From Candidatus Poribacteria bacterium (GTDB lineage: Bacteria > Poribacteria > WGA-4E > WGA-3G), in contig JAAXGN010000078.1 of assembly GCA_012267415.1 (NCBI GenBank), positions 51,631 through 115,630 of the forward strand: a stretch of 64,000 nucleotides of DNA, given 5' to 3'. Under the pieces are notes generated by a model. The model worked only from the letters and a program-made list of their open reading frames with translations, had not been told where the DNA came from and made no database searches. The translations under genes and the position numbers were made by a program. Below are positions 52,155 through 61,298 of this stretch, piece after piece. Numbering within the stretch: position 1 is the stretch's first letter; each line of letters starts with the position of its first letter.

Positions 52155-53717
52155 ATGAAGAAAATTAAACGCGCACTTATAAGCACTTACGATAAGACCA
52201 ATCTCTTACAGATTGCATCTATACTCGTACAAAATGATGTAGAAATCCTTTCTACGGGTGGCACAGCAAAACACCTTCGCGACGCAGGTATTGAAATCAT
52301 TGATGTCTCTGATTACACCGGTTTTCCTGAGATGTTACAAGGTAGGGTAAAGACGCTTCATCCAAAAATTCACGGTGGTTTACTTGCAAATTGGTCAAAT
52401 CCAGAACATGCGAATCAGGCAATAGACAACGGCATTAAACCGATTGACATGGTGATCTGTAACCTCTATCCATTTGAGGAAACCGTTGCTAAACCTGATG
52501 TCACACTGAGTGAAGCGATAGAAAACATTGATATCGGTGGTCCAACGATGATACGCGCTGCCGCGAAGAATTACAAGCATGTCGCTGTTCTCACTAATCC
52601 AGAACAGTATCAGGAAATAATCAACGATTTAGATAGTCAGGATGGATGTCTTACTGAGGAGAGACGTTTTGGTTTAGCAAAAACTGCATTTCTGCATACT
52701 GCACATTACGATAGTGCGATCGCTACGTACTTAACAAATACTGGAAACAGAGACGAATTCGATGATGTCTTAACACTTACTTACAGAAAAGCGGAATCCT
52801 TACGGTATGGCGAAAATCCGCATCAGAAGGCCGTGTTCTATAGGACGGATACATCTCCTGCACCCTGTGCAGCCTGGGCACAGCAACGTAATGGCCCCCC
52901 TTTATCGTTTAACAACATACTTGATTTAGATGCTGCGCTTGAGATTGTTAAGGACTTCAAGAAACCTACCTGTGCAATCATCAAGCATAATAACCCGTGT
53001 GGACTTGCCAGTGCCGACAACCTAAAAGACGCTTTTACTAACGCACTTGAATGTGACAGAACATCCGCATTCGGCTCGATCGTAGGACTCAATCGCAAGG
53101 TTACCATTCAGACAGCAAATACTATTCGGGATGCATCAAGATCAGGTGTGAAGATAGAAGCGGTAATCGCACCCAGTTATACGGATAAAGCACTGCACGC
53201 ATTGTCTCGTGTAGAAAACCGACGTATACTTGAAACAGGACCTTTATCAGGTTCTGAGGACATCACACAATTCCGCAATGTTACGGGTGGGTTGCTTCTG
53301 CAGGAACAGGACTCGCACGATGTGGCGAAAGATGATCTGCAACTTGTTACAAAGCGGAAACCCACGGATACTGAAATTGAATCTTTACTTTTTGCTTGGA
53401 AAGCGTGTAAACATGTAAAGTCGAACTGTATCTTGCTTGCACAAGACACGCAAACTGTCGGTATCGGTGCAGGTCAGATGAGTCGTGTAGATGCAGCAAT
53501 TATCGCTGTGCGTAAAGCAGGAGAAAAAGCCAAAGATTCAGTTTTAGCCTCCGATGCTTTTTTCTCATTCCCTGACGGTGTTGAGATTGCAGGTGAAGCA
53601 GGTATTCAGGCAATTATCCAACCCGGTGGATCTGTCAATGACGAATCGGTGATTGAAACAGCAGACTCTTACGGTATAGCGATGGTGTTTACAGGCGTTA
53701 GACACTTTCGACATTAG
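52155..53717 (+). CDS. purH: Bifunctional AICAR transformylase / IMP cyclohydrolase
   Basis: A 520-aa protein, normal PurH length. The N-terminal MGS-like cyclohydrolase domain begins RALISTYDKTNLLQIASIL and has STGGTAKHLRDAGI, TGFPEMLQGRVKTLHPKIHG and NLYPFEETVAK. The transformylase part has LRYGENPHQKAVFY, CAIIKHNNPCGLAS with the catalytic Lys-His, and SDAFFSFPDGVEIAGEAG and FTGVRHFRH at the end. It performs the last two steps of IMP synthesis. The ribosome site is weak. Confidence 0.97.
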   Translation: MKKIKRALISTYDKTNLLQIASILVQNDVEILSTGGTAKHLRDAGIEIIDVSDYTGFPEMLQGRVKTLHPKIHGGLLANWSNPEHANQAIDNGIKPIDMVICNLYPFEETVAKPDVTLSEAIENIDIGGPTMIRAAAKNYKHVAVLTNPEQYQEIINDLDSQDGCLTEERRFGLAKTAFLHTAHYDSAIATYLTNTGNRDEFDDVLTLTYRKAESLRYGENPHQKAVFYRTDTSPAPCAAWAQQRNGPPLSFNNILDLDAALEIVKDFKKPTCAIIKHNNPCGLASADNLKDAFTNALECDRTSAFGSIVGLNRKVTIQTANTIRDASRSGVKIEAVIAPSYTDKALHALSRVENRRILETGPLSGSEDITQFRNVTGGLLLQEQDSHDVAKDDLQLVTKRKPTDTEIESLLFAWKACKHVKSNCILLAQDTQTVGIGAGQMSRVDAAIIAVRKAGEKAKDSVLASDAFFSFPDGVEIAGEAGIQAIIQPGGSVNDESVIETADSYGIAMVFTGVRHFRH

Positions 53718-53777
53718 TATTGAATTTCACAATAGAAAATGTTATGCAAGCCATTAGCATATTTCTATAAGTTCTTC

Positions 53778-53854
53778 AGTCCCGTAGGGACGATATGTTT
53801 ATAGAAAATGGTCATATACACCCTCTTTAGTCCCGTAGGGACGATATGTTTATA
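53778..53854. repeat. Two direct AGTCCCGTAGGGACGATATG repeats
   Basis: Units at 53778-53805 and 53829-53854, both rightward, identical over the first 25 nt to the unit at 5893. They lie between purH and the alcohol dehydrogenase. Confidence 0.8.
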
Positions 53855-53942
53855 AACCATTCCCAACAAATATGAAAACAACAAATATATAGTGTTAACT
53901 AACATAGGTCATAAATATTGTATTAAAGAGTCTAAAGTTTAA

Positions 53943-55118
53943 ATGCAACACCCAACATCATTTTCCATTCCACCTACCATCATTACAGGTGCTGAGGCAT
54001 CAGAAAAAGTCGGTGAACAAGCAAAGCGACTCGGTGCAACAAAAGCACTTATAATAACAGACCCAGGCATCGCAAAACTCGGCTATGCAGCTGACATTGC
54101 CAATAACCTAAAAAATTCCGGAATATCTTCCTCAACTTTCTCCGACGTCACACCCGATCCCACATTACAGAACGTTTCAGATGGACTTCAGCAGTACATT
54201 GATGAATCATGTGATATAATTGTAAGTATCGGTGGTGGTAGTTCCATTGATTGTGGCAAAGGCATCGCCATAAGACTTACCAATGAAGGAGAATTCTCTG
54301 ATTATATGGGAGTTGACAGAATCCCAAATCCTGGCGTTCTACATATTGCCATCCCAACCACTGCAGGAACGGGGAGTGAAGTTACAAAAGTCACCGTCAT
54401 TACAGACACTGAACGTAATGTGAAAATGATGCTGAGCAGTCCCTGTTTACTCGCTTCAGTAGCATTGGTAGATCCTTTATTATCACTCACGACCCCACCA
54501 CACCTCACTGCAGCAGTAGGTGTTGATGCACTGACGCATGCAATAGAAGCATACATCTCTAAACAGGCACAACCGCTTACAGACGTTCTGGCACTAAAGG
54601 CAATCAGGTTAATCTCAGGATCACTGCGACAGGCGTGGGCAGATGGAGATAACATCCCAGCAAGAACTGATATGATGCTCGGTGCAACAATCGCAGGCAT
54701 GGCATTCAGTAATTCTTCCGTTGCTTTGGTTCACGGTATGTCGAGACCGATAGGTGCGTATTTCCATATACATCACGGCTTGTCGAACGCCGTGCTGCTG
54801 CTTGATGTCATGGAATTCAGTATCGTTGGTGCCCCAGAACGATTCGCCGATATTGCACAAGCAATGGGTGAAATGACCGATGGATTATCATTCATGCAGA
54901 AAGCCGATGCAGCAATTTCTGCAGTGGAACGTCTCATCAACGATATTCAGATGCCAAGACTTGGAGAAATTGGCATTGATGAAGTGAAGTTTGAGGAAGT
55001 TATCAACCAGATGGCACTGGATGCAATAGCAAGTGGAAGTCCAGCAAACAATCCACGACAAGCCTCACAAGAAGAAATAGTCTCTTTGTACAAAAAATGC
55101 TTCGCCACCAGAAGTTAG
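53943..55118 (+). CDS. Iron-containing alcohol dehydrogenase
   Basis: A 391-aa group III alcohol dehydrogenase. NAD-binding SIGGGSSIDCGKGIA and IPTTAGTGSEVT are clear. Metal ligands fall in VGVDALTHAIEAYI (Asp and first His), ALVHGMSRPIGAYF (second His) and HIHHGLSNAVLL (third). It reduces aldehydes or oxidises short alcohols or diols; several relatives act on 4-hydroxybutyrate or lactaldehyde. It ends 25 nt before the converging SMEK-STAND gene, which marks the boundary of the defence region. Confidence 0.94.
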   Translation: MQHPTSFSIPPTIITGAEASEKVGEQAKRLGATKALIITDPGIAKLGYAADIANNLKNSGISSSTFSDVTPDPTLQNVSDGLQQYIDESCDIIVSIGGGSSIDCGKGIAIRLTNEGEFSDYMGVDRIPNPGVLHIAIPTTAGTGSEVTKVTVITDTERNVKMMLSSPCLLASVALVDPLLSLTTPPHLTAAVGVDALTHAIEAYISKQAQPLTDVLALKAIRLISGSLRQAWADGDNIPARTDMMLGATIAGMAFSNSSVALVHGMSRPIGAYFHIHHGLSNAVLLLDVMEFSIVGAPERFADIAQAMGEMTDGLSFMQKADAAISAVERLINDIQMPRLGEIGIDEVKFEEVINQMALDAIASGSPANNPRQASQEEIVSLYKKCFATRS

Positions 55119-55143
55119 TAAACGGTAGATCCAAAACCTTAAA

Positions 55144-58100
55144 CTACCGAAAAACTTCATCAAGCCGCCAAACGAGTTTAAGTGCATCCGACCAACCTGT
55201 TTTGGCGAAGAGATCTAATAGATTTAGCAGACTTTCCAAACAATCGTCATCTTCTCTCAGTTCACGTCTATAGTCAGCAAGCACAATTTCAACTAATTTG
55301 ACAACATCTTCAACAGCCAGTGATTCAAGGTTATAGCCAAATCGTTCGCTTGATCTTGCCACCCGTTCTGCAAAATGCAAAACTTCTTTAGCATTGCAGT
55401 CAAGAAAAACTTGTAGCACTTGCATGAAATCGTGTGCGGTAGAAGCAAACATCACGCCTGTACTTGGGTCATCAGCAAAATCAATAACTTGTTCCATAAT
55501 AGGTTTTACTTCTTCATAGAAACGACGTTTTAACTCGTCAGATAAGGTCTCTGTCTGATTTTCAGATTGACTTCTCCCATGTGCAAATGCATAGTAAAAA
55601 CTTGATATTACTTGATCAATCACTCTATAGGTGTTCTGTAATTTCTGTTGATTTTCCTCAGTGATATTTTGATTCAGTGCATTACAGAGTTCCCGTATCT
55701 CATTGATACTAATGGATACAACTTCATTAAGAAACTTAATTGCCCGTTTAACATTTTCTATTCCTTTATTAACTTCAAATTGCTTAGGATCCAGATATGT
55801 TTCTACCGCTTTTATAACAACTCGTGTTAACATATTTGAATATTGGATGGGAGCGTTGAAGTAAGTTCCCTTGATAAAATCTATTGCCCATGAGTTTTCA
55901 CGTTCTATAACTAACCATAACAGTAGATTAATAAATGGATCTGATGTTCCTATTTTCATTTCTGGAGATGGATTACGATGTAGGAACTTAGCCATAGCGG
56001 TAGTTATCTGGTTTTCATTCTCTTTTCTATGTGCCACTATATAATTTAAAACGTTATAGAGACAGTCTTGCACGACAAGGTTTTCTTCAAATTCAGACCT
56101 TTGATGTATAATCTTCCAGAATCTATCAGGATTTTTGACATATACATTTCTCAGTCCCATTGCTGTTAACATCCGAACAGATGGAACGGGATCATTCGCA
56201 AGGAGTTCAATTGCGTCTAATACTTCTTCATCGGATCTGTGATATGCAAGCAAGGATAGACCCTTCGCAGCTTCATGTCTTGGAAATGGTGAATATACCA
56301 TAGAATCAAATTGGGCATCATATTGAGGATCTGGAGATGGAAGTTCATGATTTGCCCCTTCTAAGATGATTTGACGACAAAAATCAAACGAATCGTTTTC
56401 AAGGTTGTTGACAATTCCAGCGAGAATAGATGCACACTCGGTCAATTTACACCAGAGTATATCAATAATCTCATTAGATTCAGTATGATTCTCTATTATA
56501 GAATAAACCGTTTGCATTTTTGGTAAAATAGATTGTATTGCCTCTGAAGTTGGATTGTCCTTATTCCAATCTCTGCAAAATTCTTCAAGAATTTGGGAAT
56601 ACTCTTGTAATTTCTTATTTTCAGGTGTAGTCGTATCAACACCTTTATCCTTAAGCCATTTTTCTTCAGTGTAAGGTTCACTCCAAGTATTAAAAGAAAC
56701 GGGGGGACGATTCTCTGGAACACTGTTTTCATGCTCCATTTTTTTTCTAATTGATTTTGCTTCATCTGAAGAAAGTAATTCCATTGGAATTTGTGCCAGA
56801 AGTTTGTTCCTATGCATCATAAGATATTCGTCATTTTCCTGATCCTTTGCTTCAATTGGGAGTGCTAAGATACGTTCTACAATCTGACTAAGCTGTTCAG
56901 AAGTGAATTCATAGGCAGCGTTTTTTAGGAAAAGACCGAGTTCGTAAGAGACCTCAAGATGTAATAGTATCGGTTTTGCTATACATAACTCAGACAGAGG
57001 GGATGCGAAAACCTTTGGAAACTGGGATCCTGTTTTCAAGAGTCTTTTCCAGAAAAAGGCAGCTACCACATGCTCAGCAAAGACATCAAGTAGTGAATCG
57101 AGAATCGAATGTTTTTCTTCAACATCTGCCAATTCTGCAATAAATTCAAACAGCACATCCACCATTTCAATTGGTTTATCAGAAGATTGTCTGGCATCCC
57201 AAACATGACTATCGTCCTTTACAAAACATGCAGTTTTCTTTCGAAAATCAAAAGGTTCTTTTAAATCCTCAATTGTCATTTTTGTCTTAGAAAACCGGAA
57301 GATATATTCATTTTCAATGAAGGAGTTTACACTCTGAACTACCGCTTGTGTTGCATGGATAGGTTCTTCTTCCAGAAAATTTCGGAAGTGTTTTACCAGG
57401 CGATATTGACACATGCCAAAATCTTGGCTGCGATAGGTAGTAATGGGTAAAATAGAACCGCCGCGTCGCGTCTCACCTTCACTGTTAAATTCGTGTGAAA
57501 AAGTAGCAAAATAAATTTGGATGGCAAATTCTGAATCATGTCTGAATATGTTATCAACATTGTCAGTCAGCCAAGTCAGAAATCCTATTGGAAAATTGTC
57601 TTCTTGCATCAGTTTGAGAACCTTAACAAGTAGTGCGCGGGACTCATCAATATCTGTGTGGTAGGTTTTGGCAACAAGTGATACTGCCCAACGACCACCA
57701 AACCGATTATACCAATCGTCCGTTTTCGTTTCCCTCTCTTGCCAGACCCATTTGAGTAGTCGTCTGCCTATCTGCCCACAAGTATCTATTACATTTGAGT
57801 CTTTCGTTTTCTCAAGTATATCCGATGTCAGATTTGCCAAATCCCAAGCAAAATTAATGTGCAAATATTCCGACACTTGTTTGCAGAAATCAATCCAAGG
57901 TTTTTCACGTTTTATTTCTAATGTCTGGAGTGCTTGAAAGAGTCTTGTTATTGCCTCCTCAGCAATAGTTTCTCTGTTCTGAAGTCTTTGTATCAGTTCT
58001 TTCAACTGTCCAATTTCTTGTGTTTCATTTGCGATTACGCTTGTCGGAATCAAACGCGCGACGAGGCGCAGGTGTACAGACTGCTCACTTCGTAAAATAT

Positions 58101-59799
58101 ACCAGAAAGCACGCCAGAAATATTTTGCATCTTCATAGTACCAAAGACGCGTAAAAAAATAGGTAAGACTTGGTCTGAGAAAGAGTGGACGTGAAGGGTC
58201 TTCTGTGATAAATTCTTCAAGCTGTTTTGGTTCGTCATCAATGAGCAAAACGCTTATTGCGTAGTCAAAGAGGATATTATGAGAAAAAGCAATCCTTTGT
58301 CGAGTTGAAGAATCCTTTTTCAGAATTTCATCACTCTGGAGCTTATCCCAAGCGGATTTTCTTGCTGGATTGTCAAGGTCCACTTCGTGATCAACATTTT
58401 CCATTCTCACAGTTAATGAACTCTCTTTCACCATCTGATTTGAGACTATTCGCAAAAGGCGTTCACTTGTTCCACTATCAACTCTTTGTTTCCAAAACCG
58501 ATCAAACAGCTGCACTTCAGAGCGAATCTGACTGATATGTCCAATATCTTTAGTTGATGTGAAACTAAGGATCTTTTCCAATAACCAGAGATTGAATGGA
58601 TTTGAAAGTATTTTCTTAAACTCATTAGAACCATTCTTATATATAGTATCTTGACATCCAATTTGAACTAAGGCTTGTAATATTTCGTCCTCAGTGAAAG
58701 GTAGAATTGTGAAATGTCGGCATAAGATACCCTTGGTTTGGTATTCAGTTGGGGCCAAATCATCAGTTTTTCCAAACAGCTCTAAGAGTTCTTGCGACTT
58801 GGCAGCATCGTAGGTTCGTACTGAAACAACTATATTCCAGTTATTAAGTTCTTGAGTTGCCCTTTGAAATAGAACATATAAGTTTTTACGTTTTTCATCG
58901 TCTCTTGCTGAATCAAAACCATCAAATATTAGAACTGCTTTATTATCAGAAACAGGAACAGATTTTAGACCTTCAATCAGATCACCGCGAAATGATAATC
59001 CATCCGGCCACTCATTAGTATCGCTGTTACCGAGAAGATCAACGGATAGAAGAAGGTGCGGTATATCATTCGACTGCAAATGGTTGTGAAGCTCATTAAG
59101 TAAGTGCGTTTTTCCAACACCCGGACTCCCAATTACCACGCCGTTTTCTTGCAATACAAAGTCAAATAAATCACTCCGTATTTTCTCCCGTTGTATATTG
59201 ATTTTACTCGTTGCTTGGCCACTACCTGACATTTTATTGGCATAATCTATCCAATCCATTATATCGCTTGGTGTATTGTGTATCCTTTCTCCGAAATCAT
59301 CCTCAAGTATCTTCTCTATTTCCTGTAACTTTGCCAAGGGAAATCCAGAGATCTCTTTTAATAAATCATTATAATCGAGTATATCATTGTCTACATTAAA
59401 TGAGAATTTATCTTGGATGATGTCATCAAATTTTACGCGATATGACTTTTGTTTTTCAGTCAAAATATAGAACTTGATACGATCATATTCTTTGTAGAGT
59501 TCGGACTTAACAAATTTTGCTAATGTATCTTTAATTTTTTGAGATCTGGGATCAGATGTAATTTGATATGCTGTTTTTGTTTTTTTATCTCCTAAATCTA
59601 TTGCAGGAAAATTTACTCTTTCCGTTCTATTGAGATTTTCTAAATCTGTATATCCAAATATTACGGAAAACAATGGGATGAGTATATCCTCAGATATGCT
59701 GTTAATGTCTAGCATATTCATTGCTGACGCCCCTTTTACTTCAACAACAAATCTTGACATCAACGCATTAATTCTATTTAGAGTATCTTGTGTTCTCAC
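55144..59799 (-). CDS. SMEK-STAND NTPase with large helical repeat region, probable antiphage sensor
   Basis: A 1551-aa protein. I start it at the GTG at 59797-59799, which follows GAGGAG; a TTG seven codons upstream lacks this. Residues 1-145 match the SMEK nuclease-like domain (NFPAIDLGDKKTKTAYQITS, with an Asp and a Gln-x-Thr core). A STAND-type P-loop NTPase follows: Walker A GSPGVGKT (224-231), Walker B AVLIFDGFD (about 288-296). Beyond residue 450 it is all-helical with HEAT-like repeats (PFPRHEAAKGLSLLAYHRSD, SVRMLTAMGLRNVY) that may sense a phage ligand. It is 22 nt downstream of a SIR2-like gene on the same strand. STAND proteins of the Avs type oligomerise on viral proteins; that role here is inference. 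Confidence 0.85.
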   Translation of the reverse strand: MRTQDTLNRINALMSRFVVEVKGASAMNMLDINSISEDILIPLFSVIFGYTDLENLNRTERVNFPAIDLGDKKTKTAYQITSDPRSQKIKDTLAKFVKSELYKEYDRIKFYILTEKQKSYRVKFDDIIQDKFSFNVDNDILDYNDLLKEISGFPLAKLQEIEKILEDDFGERIHNTPSDIMDWIDYANKMSGSGQATSKINIQREKIRSDLFDFVLQENGVVIGSPGVGKTHLLNELHNHLQSNDIPHLLLSVDLLGNSDTNEWPDGLSFRGDLIEGLKSVPVSDNKAVLIFDGFDSARDDEKRKNLYVLFQRATQELNNWNIVVSVRTYDAAKSQELLELFGKTDDLAPTEYQTKGILCRHFTILPFTEDEILQALVQIGCQDTIYKNGSNEFKKILSNPFNLWLLEKILSFTSTKDIGHISQIRSEVQLFDRFWKQRVDSGTSERLLRIVSNQMVKESSLTVRMENVDHEVDLDNPARKSAWDKLQSDEILKKDSSTRQRIAFSHNILFDYAISVLLIDDEPKQLEEFITEDPSRPLFLRPSLTYFFTRLWYYEDAKYFWRAFWYILRSEQSVHLRLVARLIPTSVIANETQEIGQLKELIQRLQNRETIAEEAITRLFQALQTLEIKREKPWIDFCKQVSEYLHINFAWDLANLTSDILEKTKDSNVIDTCGQIGRRLLKWVWQERETKTDDWYNRFGGRWAVSLVAKTYHTDIDESRALLVKVLKLMQEDNFPIGFLTWLTDNVDNIFRHDSEFAIQIYFATFSHEFNSEGETRRGGSILPITTYRSQDFGMCQYRLVKHFRNFLEEEPIHATQAVVQSVNSFIENEYIFRFSKTKMTIEDLKEPFDFRKKTACFVKDDSHVWDARQSSDKPIEMVDVLFEFIAELADVEEKHSILDSLLDVFAEHVVAAFFWKRLLKTGSQFPKVFASPLSELCIAKPILLHLEVSYELGLFLKNAAYEFTSEQLSQIVERILALPIEAKDQENDEYLMMHRNKLLAQIPMELLSSDEAKSIRKKMEHENSVPENRPPVSFNTWSEPYTEEKWLKDKGVDTTTPENKKLQEYSQILEEFCRDWNKDNPTSEAIQSILPKMQTVYSIIENHTESNEIIDILWCKLTECASILAGIVNNLENDSFDFCRQIILEGANHELPSPDPQYDAQFDSMVYSPFPRHEAAKGLSLLAYHRSDEEVLDAIELLANDPVPSVRMLTAMGLRNVYVKNPDRFWKIIHQRSEFEENLVVQDCLYNVLNYIVAHRKENENQITTAMAKFLHRNPSPEMKIGTSDPFINLLLWLVIERENSWAIDFIKGTYFNAPIQYSNMLTRVVIKAVETYLDPKQFEVNKGIENVKRAIKFLNEVVSISINEIRELCNALNQNITEENQQKLQNTYRVIDQVISSFYYAFAHGRSQSENQTETLSDELKRRFYEEVKPIMEQVIDFADDPSTGVMFASTAHDFMQVLQVFLDCNAKEVLHFAERVARSSERFGYNLESLAVEDVVKLVEIVLADYRRELREDDDCLESLLNLLDLFAKTGWSDALKLVWRLDEVFR

Positions 59800-59821
59800 T
59801 GTAAACTCCTCTATTGACAAA

Positions 59822-60871
59822 TCATAAAGGTATCGGGATACCTAACTTCCGTGCAATTTCATATACGATATCCACTAAACCTTGATGTTTTCCATCAGTA
59901 TCAAGATAAAACAAAGTTTCAATACCATAATCTCTCATAATCCTCTCTGCTTTCAATCTAGCTTGTGAAGCCTTGGAAATATCAGATGGGATGCTCATAA
60001 TCGCAAAGTGAATGGGTTTGTTCCATACCCATAAATCCTTACCAACAATTTCCAGCATTTTGTTGAAATAAGGATCGTCCATGCTAAAACCGACAAAAAC
60101 GACTCTTCGGGTTGCTAAAACTGCCCACAATATTTTTCTATGAAGTGTCCACACTTCTTTAATATCACTCCGATTATTACCTTCTGTCTTACTATCTTCT
60201 TCAACATACAAACCATAAGTTTCCGTATAGTCATTCGAACTTAAAATGATATTGTCAGGATGTCTATAAATTCCATGCAGATGTGCAATCCGTTGCGGTA
60301 AATGTGGGTCATTATATCTGGCTAATAAGAATTGATGAATATACCTAGGAGCATCTTGTCCGATTACCAAGGGTTTTTCATCCACATTAACTCTCTCTTC
60401 TAGGTTTATCTGTGCTTCCAGCTTTTTTGCCAACAACGCATCTTCAAGGACAGTATCGTAATTTGTAGTCAAAATCCCTCTTACTGGAAGATTAACAAGC
60501 AGTCTATGGAAGTCATCAAAACGTTGGGATTTTGGTTCAAAGATATCACTCAGTCTATCATAGTATATGCCAAGATCATCATTCCTTTTTTCTTTTATGT
60601 GTGATTTGATATCTTCAGCATACTCTAACGGTTTCGCTGTTCGCTTTTCTTCGTTCTTTTTAAAGTCACCAAACTGGAGAGCTAAACTTTCTAAGTCAGT
60701 TAATAGACCATCCCAAGTCACATAGGACAAACGTGCACTACTTCCCGCACCAACTAAAAGCATCGCTTCTCTTGATTCAAGAAGGTCCGTCAACTCAAGT
60801 TTTCGCTTTTCATTTTCATCACGTTCTTCAGGTGTAAAAACTTCAGGTAAAGTGGTTTCTTGGTTGTTCAT
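59822..60871 (-). CDS. SIR2-like protein, probable NAD-depleting effector
   Basis: A 349-aa SIR2_2-type protein starting at ATG (60869-60871). NAD-binding and catalytic motifs: LLVGAGSSARLSY (39-50), ILTTNYDTVLEDAL (133-146), RIAHLHGIYRHP with the catalytic His (about 199), and VVFVGFSMDDPYFNKM (258-272). In defence systems such domains hydrolyse NAD+ to halt the cell. Here it is a separate gene ahead of the STAND protein rather than fused to it, so the STAND protein may be its activator. No strong ribosome site was found. An in-frame TTG upstream is less likely. Confidence 0.88.
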   Translation of the reverse strand: MNNQETTLPEVFTPEERDENEKRKLELTDLLESREAMLLVGAGSSARLSYVTWDGLLTDLESLALQFGDFKKNEEKRTAKPLEYAEDIKSHIKEKRNDDLGIYYDRLSDIFEPKSQRFDDFHRLLVNLPVRGILTTNYDTVLEDALLAKKLEAQINLEERVNVDEKPLVIGQDAPRYIHQFLLARYNDPHLPQRIAHLHGIYRHPDNIILSSNDYTETYGLYVEEDSKTEGNNRSDIKEVWTLHRKILWAVLATRRVVFVGFSMDDPYFNKMLEIVGKDLWVWNKPIHFAIMSIPSDISKASQARLKAERIMRDYGIETLFYLDTDGKHQGLVDIVYEIARKLGIPIPL

Positions 60872-60942
60872 ATAAAAGTGAAAATAATTATAAAAATATG
60901 CAGCGAAAAACCTGTTAAGTTCGGTGGCAATCAATTGTTAAC

Positions 60943-60971
60943 ATAATAGCGTATTTTGAAAGAGAAGTCAA
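60943..60971 (-). promoter_or_regulatory. Probable sigma-70 promoter of the SIR2 / SMEK-STAND operon
   Basis: Read on the minus strand: TTGACT, a 17-nt spacer, TATTAT. Very close to consensus. Predicted start near 60936, about 65 nt before the SIR2 ATG. Confidence 0.65.
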
Positions 60972-61001
60972 GAAAACATGTGAAAAACTCTGTCCAAAAA
61001 C

Positions 61002-61030
61002 TTGAAAAATGCTATAAAATATGATATACT
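61002..61030 (+). promoter_or_regulatory. Probable sigma-70 promoter of the Res gene
   Basis: TTGAAA, a 17-nt spacer, TATACT with TGA in front (extended -10). The start would be near 61037, leaving an unusually long leader (about 260 nt) to the ATG at 61299. Confidence 0.6.
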
Positions 61031-61045
61031 CTTTAGACCTTTTCA

Positions 61046-61070
61046 GTGCAGATATTGTGAGTATCTGCAC
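61046..61070 (+). promoter_or_regulatory. Leader hairpin
   Basis: GTGCAGATA pairs with TATCTGCAC around a 7-nt loop, starting about 9 nt after the predicted transcription start. No U-run follows, so it is more likely a 5' stabilising or protein-binding structure than a terminator. Confidence 0.45.
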
Positions 61071-61298
61071 ACCTTCACAGATGACAACGGAATCTTCATA
61101 GAAACGGTGTAACCAAGTGTAAAACTCACAGAATAACTTTAGCCCCAAATAACAAACTGGAACGATGGTTACCCAGCAAGTGGTTATGCACATTTTGCAT
61201 ACAATCATACCTTAGCAGGTTTTAAGACAGAAAACAATAAAGGGAACTTCTTATCTACGTCAACTTTGAATAAAAGGTTCAATCAGAAGTAAATAATT

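Larger units (their letters stand above)
60872..61298. other. Divergent control region between SIR2 and Res genes
   Basis: It holds two back-to-back promoters (60943-60971 minus, 61002-61030 plus) only 30 bp apart, then a ~260-nt plus-strand leader with a hairpin at 61046-61070. No gene is supported. Confidence 0.6.
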
